Assembly: GCA_963816985.1 (NCBI GenBank)
Contig: CAWFMF010000004.1
Location: 248,001 to 312,000, forward strand
Length of the DNA stretch: 64,000 bases
Reading direction: 5' to 3'
Origin: JAIVJM01 sp963816985
GTDB taxonomy: Bacteria > Acidobacteriota > Blastocatellia > Pyrinomonadales > Pyrinomonadaceae
The notes under the pieces were generated by a model. The model searched no databases. It was not told where the DNA came from and saw nothing but the letters and a program-made list of their open reading frames with translations. Made by a program: the position numbers and the translations under genes. Positions 9,701 through 18,935 of the stretch are shown piece by piece (position 1 is the stretch's first letter; the number at the start of each line of letters is the position of its first letter).

Positions 9701-11169
9701 CACTTCCTCGCTCGCCGCCGACTGGCACGCTTCGAGGAACATCAGCGGGATGCGGTAGGCGCGCACCAGATCAACCATGTATTTATTGTTGCCGACGGAT
9801 TTGTCCTTCGGCGGCGCGGCGTAAATCAATTCGCTGGCGCGCCCCGAAAGCTTGTGCTCGTCGGCGGGGTCTTCAAAACAGAGCGCGCCCAGACTGCGCT
9901 CGCGGTCGTAGACGCCGTGCCCGTCGAAATGAACCACGTGGAAAGGCTTGCCCGCCTCCGAGGCTCGGCGCAGAGACTCCTGCAAGGCCGGGAAGTCGGG
10001 GGCGTGAGGAGGCTGACCGAGACCAGCTCGCCGAGGTCTTCGAGGGCTTCGACCAGCGGCTTGGCGCTGGCCCGGTGGTCAATGTAGGCGGCGCGCTTGT
10101 CTTCCGGGCGCGGGCTGACCAGAAGGATGCGGATCGGCAACCCCGTCGGGGCGGCAGTCGTCGGGCGTTCTTTCGGCAGCGAGCGACGCACCCTGACCGG
10201 ATTCCTATCGTGGAAGAGATAGGCGTCTCCGTCGTGCAGCAACTCCCAGGGCAAAGAGAGCAGCGCGCTCGCCGCTTCGTCGGCGACGGCCTGCTCCTCG
10301 TCTTCGCTGCCCTCCAGCGCACGGTTCTCCACCATCACTGAGAACCTGCGCTCGCTCCCTTCGGCAACGCTCATCCAGTCTGCCAGAAGCTTCTGCGCCG
10401 ACTGCGCGCCGGTCGCCGCCTTGTATAACTCCTGCCCCCAGACCGGCAGCCGCGACTCGATGTGCGCGGCGCGCTCGTTGAAGACGCCCGTCGGCCAGAG
10501 GTAGTAGCTCTCCAGATACCAGCGCAGGTCTTCGGCTTCGATGGGGCCGAGCGGCGCGGTGAATTTAAACTCGCGGCTCTCGACGGCAGGTCTGAGCGGG
10601 TCTGCGGGGTCGTAAAGCAACTGCGCCGTCGCGGTCGCGCGCTGCACGCCTTCAGAGACCTGCGCGACCGCGCCGTTCCTCAATCTCAACTTCAACTCGG
10701 CGACCGGGCGCGCGGAGACCGCATGCGCGGGCTGCGGGTCGTCCGGCAGTCGCTCGCCCAGCGCGGAGACCAGGGCGGGCAGTGCATCACTCAACCCTCC
10801 CGCCGTCACCTCTATTTTCACACCCACCGGCTCCTCGTCGAACCACGTTCCCAAGGCGTCCGGCCCCACCCCGACGAGCAGCGGGATGACTCTATAACCC
10901 TCGGCCTTGCGCCTCTGCTCGACCTCCAAAGCCTTCCTGATCTCCCTCCTCACCCAAGGGGACTCGACCGTCTCTTTACTCAGAACGACGACGAACTGCC
11001 GCGCCGCCTCGATGGCTGCTTCGATTTCCGGCGCGAGTTTCGACCCGCCGCGCAGGTTGCGAGAATCCACCCAGACATTGATGCCGAGCCCTTCAAGCGC
11101 CTCGCGCAGTTGTTTGACGAAGGGGTCGTCCTTGCTACTGTGAGAGATGAAGACGTGAGTGTTTGTCAT
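6779..11169 (-). CDS. TIR-CHAT-STAND NTPase-TPR protein (one-base frameshift near 10000)
   Basis: With one C restored in a C-run near 10000 the frame encodes about 1463 residues. The N-terminal TIR domain (MTNTHVFISHSSKDD; SPWVRREI with the likely NADase Glu76) is followed by a CHAT caspase-like protease with HVVHFDGHG and FLEACQSA, the His and Cys of the dyad. A STAND/NB-ARC-like NTPase (GQGGEGKTTLAAELARW; IIVLDNME) comes next, then roughly ten TPR units to the C-terminus. Such proteins are signal-transducing NTPases in which TPRs sense a ligand and TIR or CHAT domains act as effectors, often in anti-phage cell death; that role is inferred. As written, the break separates TIR plus half of CHAT from the rest. 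No partner gene is obvious; an IS4 lies upstream. Confidence 0.8.
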
Positions 11170-11369
11170 GGCTGTCTCGTCGAGAGGTGCAGGGCGTTTT
11201 GCTGTCGCCTAAAAGCGTCGAGTGAGTCACCGTCGAGGCCGTGGGAGAGGCTTCTCCCGCCCCCAAGTGGGTCTGGGCAAGATATGCCCGGCGATGCGGA
11301 GTGTCAACATTGCCCGCGAGTCAGGTCGAGAGGTGACACGAACCGTGCTTTGCACTATAACTTTGAACT

Positions 11370-12441
11370 TTAAGTACAGGACAAAAGGTTGCAAAGTTTA
11401 ATGAAGTCAATGCGTTTGGTTAGGCAGTCCTGATTGCAAATTATGCGGCGCAAGTAATCGAACCCATGACGAAAAAGACTTCTCGCAGGGCGACCATGTT
11501 TCTTGATCTTGATTGGGTTGGTGTGTGCCAACCACTGACCCGCAATGTACGCCCAACAAAAGGCCAGCGTCATCAGAGCAAGAAGTCTCTCAAGTCTCTC
11601 GCGCTCGGTGATATGTGTTTCTTCCAAACAAAAGCCCCGCGACTTCAAGCAACCGAACAGCGTTTCGATCTGCCAACGCTTGGCATAATCAGAAAGTATC
11701 TGTTGACTCTCAACATTGCTGGCGACAATCACATATTCGCCCTCTTCGGTTCTCATGCCCATCAAGAAAAACTCTTCCCCCAAGACTTTCCGCTTGCCAG
11801 AGAGCAGACTCCCGACCCCGGCCCGCTGTGTGCGAAACAAGTTCCTGGCCGACACCATTTTGTTGCCACGACAGTTAGCAACTTTGATGTTCTCCCTGAT
11901 GCGAATGCGAAACGGAATCCTCTCTTGACGAAGATGGCGGAACCAATCCTGCCCAATAAACTCGCGGTCCGACGGCCACAAACGAAAGCGAATCCTTGCC
12001 GAACAGTCTCAGATACTTGTCCAACAATTCGATTCTTTCTTGGGTATTGGAACAACCTTTCTTCTCCAAGACAGTCCACAGCAGAGGAAAGGCCACGCCT
12101 TTGCAGACCACGCTCAACATGAACACGTTCAAAGGAGTTGCTCCCAAATACCAATCAGTGCGGTCAATCGAGAGGATGAACGGCTGTGGGATGCCAAGCA
12201 ACCTGATGACCAACGAAGCGACCTCGGCAAACGGCACGTCAAAGAATCGCAGGAAGCGTTGACATCTTTTGTAATGCGAGTCTTGTTTGGCTCGCCCACT
12301 CATCACCGAAGAGATTTGCACCAGACTGATTGTCTTGACTTGAACGAGTGCGAGCGTAAACTTCGCCAGAAAGTTGATGCGGGCTTTGTTCCAAGTTACA
12401 TTCTCTGCAAGCGTTCGCTCCAAGTGGCGAATGTCGGCCAT
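11370..12441 (-). pseudogene. IS4-family transposase, frameshifted
   Basis: The 5' part starts MADIRHLERTLAENVTWNKA and carries the first catalytic Asp in SIDRTDWYLG. The 3' part carries DREFIGQDW and the YAKRWQIETLFGCLK signature with the catalytic Glu. They are in different frames: an extra base near 12000 converts the expected segment before DREFIG into a wrong frame. The repaired product would be 356 residues, matching the intact 355-residue relative at 57508-58575. The copy is probably inactive unless the shift is a sequence error. Confidence 0.85.
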
Positions 12442-12544
12442 TGTGTTCGTGTCCTTTCAAGAAATGTTTGGCGACAAATCTTGTCAAGGATAGCGGCACG
12501 ATGGCCTTTTATGCAGTTTCAAAGATCAATTTTTGTCCTGTACT
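11373..12544. mobile_element. IS4-family insertion sequence, copy 1 (about 1172 bp)
   Basis: The ends are inverted repeats AGTACAGGACAAAA (left) and its complement TTTTGTCCTGTACT (right), identical to the ends of the second copy at 57511-58676. An 11-base word CTTTGAACTTT occurs a few bases outside each end (11361 and 12548) and may be the target duplication, though similar words occur nearby. The element separates the TIR-CHAT gene from mazG. Confidence 0.85.
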
Positions 12545-12589
12545 AAGCTTTGAACTTTGGACATTAAATTTTGAACTTAGGAAGAGGAT

Positions 12590-13426
12590 ATGGCTGCCAC
12601 TTTTGAAGATTTGGTCGCGTTGATGTCCACCTTGCGCTCGCCCGAAGGGTGCCCGTGGGATCGGGAGCAGACCTACGCGAGCCTCGCGCCGATGCTTTTG
12701 GAGGAGGCTTACGAGGCGTTCGAGGCCGTCGAGGAGGCGCGCGAGGGCCGTCCTCTTGAGCTGCGCGACGAGTTGGGAGACCTGCTCTTCCAGATCGTCT
12801 TCTACGCGCAGGTGGCGCGCGAGCGCGGCGAGTTCACGATTGAGGACGTGACCGACGCCATCCATACCAAGATGGTGCGCCGCCACCCGCACGTCTTCGG
12901 CGACGCGAAGGTGCGCGACAACGAAGAGCTTCTGCGCAACTGGGAGGCGATGAAGGCCGAGGAGAAGCGCGCGGCGGGCAAGGACGGGGGCGAGAAGGCG
13001 GACTCTTCGCTCCTCGAAGGCGTCTCGGCCAAAGCGCCCGCGCTCATGGAGGCGCACCAGCTCACCACCAAGGCCGCACGCGTCGGCTTCGACTGGCCGG
13101 ACGTGGAAGGCGTCTTCGACAAACTTCAGGAGGAGATTGAAGAACTCCGCGCCGCCGTCCGCGACCACGCCGCGAGCGCGCCCGACTCAGAGGCCGAGGC
13201 CGCGCGCGTCCGCGAAGAGGTCGGCGACCTCCTCTTCGCCGCCGCCAACATCGCCCGCCACCTCGGCGTGGAGCCCGAAGCCGCCCTCAAACTCACCAAC
13301 CGCAAATTCCGCCGACGCTTCCGCCACATCGAACGCGGCCTCAAGGAACGGGGCCGCGAACTCGGCGCGGCGACTCTGGACGAGATGGAGGAGCTGTGGC
13401 AGGAGGCCAAAGGCCGTGAATCGTAA
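12590..13426 (+). CDS. mazG: Nucleoside triphosphate pyrophosphohydrolase MazG
   Basis: This 278-residue protein has two tandem MazG all-alpha domains. The first contains CPWDREQTYASLAPMLLEEA and the EExxE/ELGDLLFQ metal-binding helices. The second repeats LQEEIEELRAA and REEVGDLLFAAANIARH. It hydrolyses non-canonical or excess NTPs to NMPs plus pyrophosphate. The start at 12590 follows AGGAAGAGG. It sits immediately downstream of the IS4 right end (46 bp), so the IS may have altered its promoter. Confidence 0.93.
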   Translation: MAATFEDLVALMSTLRSPEGCPWDREQTYASLAPMLLEEAYEAFEAVEEAREGRPLELRDELGDLLFQIVFYAQVARERGEFTIEDVTDAIHTKMVRRHPHVFGDAKVRDNEELLRNWEAMKAEEKRAAGKDGGEKADSSLLEGVSAKAPALMEAHQLTTKAARVGFDWPDVEGVFDKLQEEIEELRAAVRDHAASAPDSEAEAARVREEVGDLLFAAANIARHLGVEPEAALKLTNRKFRRRFRHIERGLKERGRELGAATLDEMEELWQEAKGRES

Positions 13427-13488
13427 ATCGTTAATATACTGAGGCCGATTTAATCCGTTGACGATTCACGATTCACGATTTACGATTT
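13415..13488. repeat. Tandem CGATTCACGATT words with partial inverted arm
   Basis: Bases 13456-13488 repeat ACGATTCACGATT and ACGATTTACGATT with a 9-10 base period. The end of mazG (13415-13435) carries the complementary words GTGAATCGTAAATCG. The spacer between mazG and the zinc-ribbon gene can therefore fold into a hairpin. Confidence 0.6.
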
Positions 13489-13513
13489 ATGCCCTGGAGG
13501 TTCGAGACGCACG

Positions 13514-14212
13514 ATGGGCATGATTCAGTTCGTCAACAACTACGACGACCTTTCCACAGACAAGGGCTACCAGTTCAAGTTCCACTGCGACAAGTGCGGC
13601 AACGGCTACATGTCGCGCTTCCAGCCTTCGATTACGGGAACCGCCGGGTCGCTTCTGCGCGCCGCCGGGAACCTCTTCGGCGGGTGGGCCAGCTCCGCCG
13701 GTGATTCGGCCTACGAGCTACAGCGCGCCGTCGGCGGCAAGGCCCACGACGAGGCTTTGCAGAAGGCCGTCGAGGAGGGCAAGACGCATTTCCAACAGTG
13801 CTCGCGCTGCGGCAAGTGGGTCTGCCCCGAAGCCTGCTGGAACGCCTCCGCCGGTCAGTGCGAAGAGTGCGCGCCCGACTACAGGGAAGAGATCGCCTCC
13901 GCGCACGCCCACGCCAAGGCCGACGCCACGCGCGAGCAGCTCCACGAGAAGGCGCGCTCGACCGACTACGCCTCCAACATAGACATGAGCGCCGGGGCGA
14001 CCCTCAAGGCCCCGACTTCGGCGCAGCAGCAGGCGTCGGCCACGCCGCGCTGCTCGGCCTGCGAGGCGGAAGTCGGCAAGGCCAAGTTCTGCCCCGAATG
14101 CGGGACGCCGACCGCCCCGCCCCGCCCGACCTGCGTCGGCTGCGGCCACCAGCCCGAAACCGCCTCGAAGTTCTGCCCCGAATGCGGCGGCAAGATGTCA
14201 GTGACCAGCTAA
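13514..14212 (+). CDS. Zinc-ribbon protein with multiple CxxC motifs
   Basis: The 232-residue protein carries five Cys pairs or clusters: CDKCGNGYMSRF near residue 28, CSRCGKWVCPEAC near 95-107, CEEC near 116, CSACEAEVGKAKFCPECG near 180, and CVGCGHQ...FCPECGGK at the C-terminus. The middle region is Gly- and Ala-rich, then helical. The family is unrecognised beyond double zinc ribbon; a metal-binding scaffold or regulator is plausible. An upstream GGAGG supports the start at 13514; an alternative ATG follows two codons later. It ends directly before nested repeat copy 2. Confidence 0.75.
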   Translation: MGMIQFVNNYDDLSTDKGYQFKFHCDKCGNGYMSRFQPSITGTAGSLLRAAGNLFGGWASSAGDSAYELQRAVGGKAHDEALQKAVEEGKTHFQQCSRCGKWVCPEACWNASAGQCEECAPDYREEIASAHAHAKADATREQLHEKARSTDYASNIDMSAGATLKAPTSAQQQASATPRCSACEAEVGKAKFCPECGTPTAPPRPTCVGCGHQPETASKFCPECGGKMSVTS

Positions 14213-14215
14213 CAG

Positions 14216-14522
14216 GCAGAAGCCCGACCGTGAGGGAGGGCGCAAGAGCTTCATAAATATCCCCGAAGGGGATAGAGGCAATAGCCGGGGGCAGAGCAAA
14301 CGAAGTTTGCGCCGCCCCCGGTTAAGCGTAGATAAAATTTTCGACCCTGAAGGGGTCGCAGATTCAACGTTGAATCTGCGACCCCTTCAGGGTCGGATTC
14401 TTATTGCTACTTATTCCGGGGGCGGCGTGCTTCGCACTTGCCCCCGGCTATTGCCTCTATCCCCTTCGGGGATACTTGTCGAAGGCTTTACGCCCTCCCT
14501 CACGGTCGGGCTTCCGCTTCTG
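14216..14522. repeat. Nested inverted repeat, copy 2 (about 307 bp, full length)
   Basis: This is the most complete copy. It is centred on AACGTT at 14366-14371 with roughly 150-base arms. Going outward the arms contain GACCCTGAAGGGGTCGCAGA, CCGGGGGC...AATAGCC, ATCCCCGAAGGGGAT and an outermost GAAGCCCGACCGTGAGGG, each matched by its complement. It separates two convergent genes, and its right arm encodes the last residues (EARP, stop) of the small minus-strand gene. Confidence 0.88.
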
Positions 14523-14769
14523 AACTTAGCTCGTTGATGTCTCTTTCGAGCGCGAGGAGTGTGCGTTTGAGCATCTCGCGGTGGGCGGGCGCGGCGGCGC
14601 GTTCGAGTTGTTCGAGCGTGCGGGCGCGCGAAAGTCGGAGCGCGTCGAGGCGTTCGCGGCGGGCGCGCTCCGCGGGCGAAAGCTCCTCGAAGGCGGCGCG
14701 GTCTTCGTCGCGCGCGGTCTTCTCTTCCAACTGGGCTTCGACGGCTTTGCTCTCCCAACCTCTCGCCAT
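14500..14769 (-). CDS. Small hypothetical charged helical protein
   Basis: An 89-residue protein starting MARGWESKAVEAQLEEKTA, preceded by AAAGGAG nine bases upstream. It is rich in Glu, Arg and Ala and looks like a single long helical hairpin (SPAERARRERLDALRLSRA). No family is recognised. Its C-terminus (EAEARP) is encoded inside the nested repeat, so the original end may have been replaced by repeat insertion. It is downstream of the M48 peptidase gene. Confidence 0.6.
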   Translation of the reverse strand: MARGWESKAVEAQLEEKTARDEDRAAFEELSPAERARRERLDALRLSRARTLEQLERAAAPAHREMLKRTLLALERDINELSSEAEARP

Positions 14770-14800
14770 CCGAGACCCTCTCCTTTCGGCAAAGAAGCGG

Positions 14801-14829
14801 GGCGGCCTGACTCTCAAAGTCAGGCCGCC
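14801..14829 (-). terminator. Hairpin downstream of the M48 peptidase gene
   Basis: GGCGGCCTGAC and GTCAGGCCGCC form an 11-bp stem with a 7-base loop, 43 bases beyond the M48 gene stop. On the minus strand a pyrimidine-rich stretch (CTTCTTT) follows. It fits a rho-independent terminator. Confidence 0.6.
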
Positions 14830-14871
14830 CGCCGTGTTCAATCGTCCTTCGAAGAGCTTCGAAAGCCCGGC

Positions 14872-16329
14872 TCAGTAACGGTCGTTGATTTGCAGCGTCC
14901 GCAGGATGTTGTTGAACGACTGCTGGTAAGTGGCCTGCTCGTTGCGCGGGGCGACCGCCGCCATGTAGAAGAGGTCGCCGTTGCGCAGCAAGCTCGTGAC
15001 GATGGTCACGGTCTCGCTCTGGCCCGTCACGGGCGAACGCCCGATGAGCGTCGTCGCGATGGCCGCGCGTCCGTCAACGGTCATGCGCCGCGACGCGCCC
15101 GACCGCCGCAGGTACGTGTTCACCTGAAGCAGGCCGTTGAGATACTCCTGCGTCGCCTGCTGGAGGTTGTTGTTCTGCGGGCGATCCATGCCGAACATGA
15201 CGCCGTGCGTGATGCCCTGCGAGCCGTATGCGCCTTCGGGCGCGTAGGTCACGGAGTTGTTCTCGCCGCCCAACTCGCGCCAGTTGCTCGGCACGGCGAC
15301 GCTGAAGAGGTTGTTGCTCGCGTTGCGGTAGCTCGTCGAAGGGTACGAGACGCGCGCGCCGTTGGCGTAGGTGTCGTTTTGCTGCGGGTAGCGGTTGTCG
15401 TTAGGGTTGCGGTTGTCGCCCTGCGAAGGGTAACGCTGGCCCGAACGCGCGATCTCCTCCATCGTGCGCGCGCGCGGGAAGCCGCGCAGGCGCTGCTGCA
15501 CGTTGCGGAAGGCCGCCGTGTCCTGCCGCGCCGCGTTCGGGCTGACCCTCAAGAGCGAAGCCTCTTGATTGATGCGCTCGTAGCGGTTGCCGGGGTTCGG
15601 GTGGCTCGAAAGCCATTCGGGGCCGCCGGAGCCGCCGCCCTGCTGCTGGATGGTGCGGAACATGTTGGCGAGGTCGCGCGGGTTGTAGCCGGCGCGCGCC
15701 ATGATCTGCGCGCCGAGGATGTCGGCCTGCGTCTCGTACTTGCGGCTGTACTTCAAAGCGCCCGCGCCGAAGCCGATCTGGCTCGCCGCGCCGATGGCCG
15801 CGCCGCCGACGCCGCCGATGACCGCGCCCGCAATCTGTCCGAGCACCGAGCCGATCTGGAACTTCTGCGTCTCGGTCGCCTGAGCGGTCGCGTGGCGCAG
15901 GGCGACGTGACTAATCTCGTGCGCCATCACGCCCGCCATCTCGCCCTCGGACTTCGCGGCCTCGATCATGCCGCGGTTGACGAACATCGGGCCGCCGGGC
16001 AGAGCGAAGGCGTTGATGTCGCGCGCGTCCACCACGTCGAACGAGTAGCGGAAGCCGGGCTGGCGGAACTCTTCGGGGATGGCCGCGACGAGGCGCTGGC
16101 CGACCGACTCGACGTAGCTGTCAATGTTGTTGTCGCGCATGATCGGCATCTGCTGCTCGACCTGACGGGCGGCGTCCTGACCGAGCTTGATGTCGTCCTG
16201 CACGTTGTACTTGTTCTTCGGCATCTCGATGCGCGTCTGCGCGAGCGCCGAGAGCGGCATCACGAAAACGAGGAGCGCCATGAGCCAAGCGGACGCGCGG
16301 CGCGTGTGATGATTTTTGATAGCTGTCAT
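14872..16329 (-). CDS. Secreted M48-family zinc metalloprotease
   Basis: The 485-residue protein has a signal peptide (SAWLMALLVFVMPLSALAQ). The M48 catalytic domain carries the HEISH form of HEXXH within AGVMAHEISHVALRH, and the third zinc ligand region is ETQADILGAQIMARAGY. A hydrophobic Gly/Ala segment lies between them, as in BepA/LoiP-like proteases. An Asn/Gln/Tyr-rich linker precedes a C-terminal region of about 150 residues with no clear family. Periplasmic quality control of outer-membrane proteins is plausible. The start at 16329 is preceded by GGAGGAG. Confidence 0.88.
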   Translation of the reverse strand: MTAIKNHHTRRASAWLMALLVFVMPLSALAQTRIEMPKNKYNVQDDIKLGQDAARQVEQQMPIMRDNNIDSYVESVGQRLVAAIPEEFRQPGFRYSFDVVDARDINAFALPGGPMFVNRGMIEAAKSEGEMAGVMAHEISHVALRHATAQATETQKFQIGSVLGQIAGAVIGGVGGAAIGAASQIGFGAGALKYSRKYETQADILGAQIMARAGYNPRDLANMFRTIQQQGGGSGGPEWLSSHPNPGNRYERINQEASLLRVSPNAARQDTAAFRNVQQRLRGFPRARTMEEIARSGQRYPSQGDNRNPNDNRYPQQNDTYANGARVSYPSTSYRNASNNLFSVAVPSNWRELGGENNSVTYAPEGAYGSQGITHGVMFGMDRPQNNNLQQATQEYLNGLLQVNTYLRRSGASRRMTVDGRAAIATTLIGRSPVTGQSETVTIVTSLLRNGDLFYMAAVAPRNEQATYQQSFNNILRTLQINDRY

Positions 16330-16395
16330 TTTAATCTCCTCCGTAAGGGGCGACCCTGACGGGGCCGCGCCTTCAAACGTCGTTCGCAAAGTCGA

Positions 16396-16446
16396 AAAGC
16401 GGCACGCCTCCCTCTCGCTCGTCGCGCCGGAGGTCGTGCCGCTTTC
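16396..16446 (-). terminator. Hairpin downstream of the DUF885 gene
   Basis: AAAGCGGCACG(A)CCTCC and its complement form a stem of about 16 bp with one bulge. On the minus strand it is followed by TTTTCG. It lies about 170 bases past the DUF885 gene stop and 70 bases upstream of the M48 gene start. Confidence 0.45.
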
Positions 16447-16613
16447 GCGTCGAAAGCTTCTCCCCCGGCCCCTTTACCTACACCCTTGACACAAATCGTT
16501 CAAGACGGGAGAGAGAATCAACTTTTTCGTCCGCCGTGCCCGCGTTTCGTGCGCTCGCAAGCCGCTCGGCTGACTACATTTAGATGAGTTGCGAGGGAGG
16601 CCGGTTGGCCTCT

Positions 16614-18935
16614 TTATCTTCCTCTCACCCGACTACGTCTTCCGCCCCGCGCACGAGGTTTCACGGGTTTCTTACGATTCTGTGGCGTCGCGTCCGCCTC
16701 ATTGGCAAGCCCTTCAAAACGGACGGTCGCGCCCGTCGGCGGTCGCTGGATAGAGACGGCGACGAAGGGCGAAGAGACGGCCTGCGTTGTAATATCTCCG
16801 GACGCCGGACGCCGCTCGTTGATACTCACAGCAAGCACAGTGCCAACACGTTTAATGCCCGTAATCTCGACACTATAGCCGCCCGTCGGGTGTCGCCCCT
16901 GATACACGACGACGACGGCGCGCGTATCAAAGTTGACATCAGGCAAAAGCCGCCCGCCGCCGATGAAGCCCCACGCCCGCCGCCACTCTTCGGCGCTCGT
17001 CACCAGCTCGACCGAGCGCGTGCCCTCGTAGCCGCTGAACGTCCCCGTCGCCAGCACGGAGAAGTCAACGGGCTTCGCCTCGTCTGCCGCTTCGACGAGC
17101 CCCGCGCCGTTCGCGTTCGCGCCGCGCGACTTCGAAGCGTCCTCGCCGAGCATCGCCATGCGCAGCACGCGGACGGGCGGCATCCCGTAACTGAGCAGTC
17201 GGTCGTGGAACTCGCCGAGGCGGAAGGAGTCGCCCATCTGCGCGCGCCACTCTTCGCGGAGCTTGAGTATCTCCATCTTGCCGAGCGTGTAGACGAGGTA
17301 GGTCGGGTCCATCGTCCCGCGCCGCGCCTCGCGCTCGGCGTTGGTGCGCGCGAGGAAGCCTTCGCGCATGAAGAACTCGACGGCCTCCTCGTAGCTCATC
17401 CCCCCTGTGTGCATCCGTATGCCGACGAGGTAGCGGCAGAGGCGGAGCAGCGCGGCGTTCAACTGCGCGAGGCGGAGCTTCGGGTTGTTACCGCCGAAGC
17501 CTTCGTCGAGCATCATCTGCTCGCAGTAGTGCGCCCAGCCCTCGACGAAGCTCGCCGCGCCGAGCGCCGAGCGCACGCGCGAGGGCGTCTGCCTCATCTT
17601 CAAGAGCTGGTAGTAGTGGCCCGGATAGGCTTCGTGAATCGAAGTGATGGGGAGCTGGAAGCGGTTGTAGTGGCTGAGGTGCTCTTCCCTCTGCTGCGGC
17701 GTCCACGCGGGGTCGGGCGGCGTGACGTAGTAGAAGCTCTCGGTCGCCACGCGCTCGAAAGGCCCCGGCGTGTCCATCGAGGCGAAGCTCAGAGAGCGCG
17801 CGTACTCCGGCGTCTCGGCGACGGTCAGGTTCTCGCGCGCGGGGACGGTCAGAAGTTCTTCCGAGCGGACGAAGGCGCGGATGCGGTCAAGCTCGGCGCG
17901 CGTCTCGCCGACGAGCCCGTCAGATGTAGGGTGTTCACGTCCGAGCAGTTGCAACGCGGCGGTGACGCCCCGGCCCGGCGCGGCCTCTTCGGCGACGGCG
18001 CGCATCTCGTCCTGCGTCTCTCGCAGGCGACGGTCGCCTTCGCGCAGGAGCGCGGGCGTAGGCGTCTCGACCATCTCTTCGTAGAGGAGCTTGCGCCGAA
18101 AATTCTCCGCGCCGATGCGGTAGTCGCCCGTCGAGCGCGGCAGCAGCTCGTCTCTCAGCCACGTGCGGAAGGATTCGAGCGCGGCAATCACGCCCTCGTT
18201 CGCGGCGTGAAATTCGGCGCGGCGGGCGGCGCTCATGCGGCTCCCGCCCGCGCGCTCGAACATCTGCGGGACGACCCTCTGGAAGAAGTCGAGGCTCCCG
18301 CCGACCTGCTCGATGGCCGTCTCGGTGTAGATGCGCGGCGGGTCTTCGAGGTTGAGGCGCGCGTCGGCGAGGAGTCGTGCAATCTGCCGCTCGCGCGCGA
18401 GCACGGCGTCGAGCCTCTGTTCGACGGGCGCGTAGGCGCGCTTCAGGATGTTGTCAACGGAGGCCGAGGCGAGGTTGTTATAGACGTTCGGGTTGCGCCG
18501 CCACATCCGCACGTCTTCGAGTTCGAGCAACTGCGCGCGCGCGTGCGACGCGAGCACGAGGTAGTCGTAGCGCGCTTCGGGCGAGAGCCGCCACTCGACG
18601 ACGCGCGCGAGTTCCGCGAGCGTGCCGCGCAGGCGACGCGCCTCGCGCTCGATGTCCTGAGCCGAGCGCGCTTCGAGCTGCGAGTCGAACTCGTGGAGAC
18701 CGGCGGAGGTCGCCTCGGTCGGGTTAAACGCGTAGTGGCCGCGCAGGTAGGCGTCGGCGATCTGCGCGACGCGCGCGTCCTGTGCCCTCGTGTTGGAGGC
18801 CGCAGCGGCGGCGGTCGCGCCCGACGCCGACGGGCGACGCGCGGGGCGGCGACGCCGCTGCGCCGAGGCCCCTTGCGGGAGCAGCGAGGCGATGAAGGCG
18901 ATTGTCAGAAGAGACGCGAAAAGCTTCCTTCCCAT
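16614..18935 (-). CDS. DUF885 peptidase-like protein with C-terminal PrcB_C domain
   Basis: About 773 residues. A signal peptide (MGRKLFASLLTIAFIASLLP) is followed by an Arg/Ala-rich linker, then a long DUF885 domain containing SIHEAYPGHYYQ, the HExxxGH zinc-site motif, and FVEGWAHYCEQMM. The last 110 residues (SGYEGTRSVELVTSAEEWRR ... VVVVYQGRHPTGGYSVEI) match PrcB_C, a domain named from a protease-complex partner. A secreted metallopeptidase or carboxypeptidase is inferred. The start at 18935 gives a clean signal peptide and a CCGGAG ribosome site 12 bases upstream; ATGs at 18947 and 18974 are alternatives. Confidence 0.82.
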   Translation of the reverse strand: MGRKLFASLLTIAFIASLLPQGASAQRRRRPARRPSASGATAAAAASNTRAQDARVAQIADAYLRGHYAFNPTEATSAGLHEFDSQLEARSAQDIEREARRLRGTLAELARVVEWRLSPEARYDYLVLASHARAQLLELEDVRMWRRNPNVYNNLASASVDNILKRAYAPVEQRLDAVLARERQIARLLADARLNLEDPPRIYTETAIEQVGGSLDFFQRVVPQMFERAGGSRMSAARRAEFHAANEGVIAALESFRTWLRDELLPRSTGDYRIGAENFRRKLLYEEMVETPTPALLREGDRRLRETQDEMRAVAEEAAPGRGVTAALQLLGREHPTSDGLVGETRAELDRIRAFVRSEELLTVPARENLTVAETPEYARSLSFASMDTPGPFERVATESFYYVTPPDPAWTPQQREEHLSHYNRFQLPITSIHEAYPGHYYQLLKMRQTPSRVRSALGAASFVEGWAHYCEQMMLDEGFGGNNPKLRLAQLNAALLRLCRYLVGIRMHTGGMSYEEAVEFFMREGFLARTNAEREARRGTMDPTYLVYTLGKMEILKLREEWRAQMGDSFRLGEFHDRLLSYGMPPVRVLRMAMLGEDASKSRGANANGAGLVEAADEAKPVDFSVLATGTFSGYEGTRSVELVTSAEEWRRAWGFIGGGRLLPDVNFDTRAVVVVYQGRHPTGGYSVEITGIKRVGTVLAVSINERRPASGDITTQAVSSPFVAVSIQRPPTGATVRFEGLANEADATPQNRKKPVKPRARGGRRSRVRGR

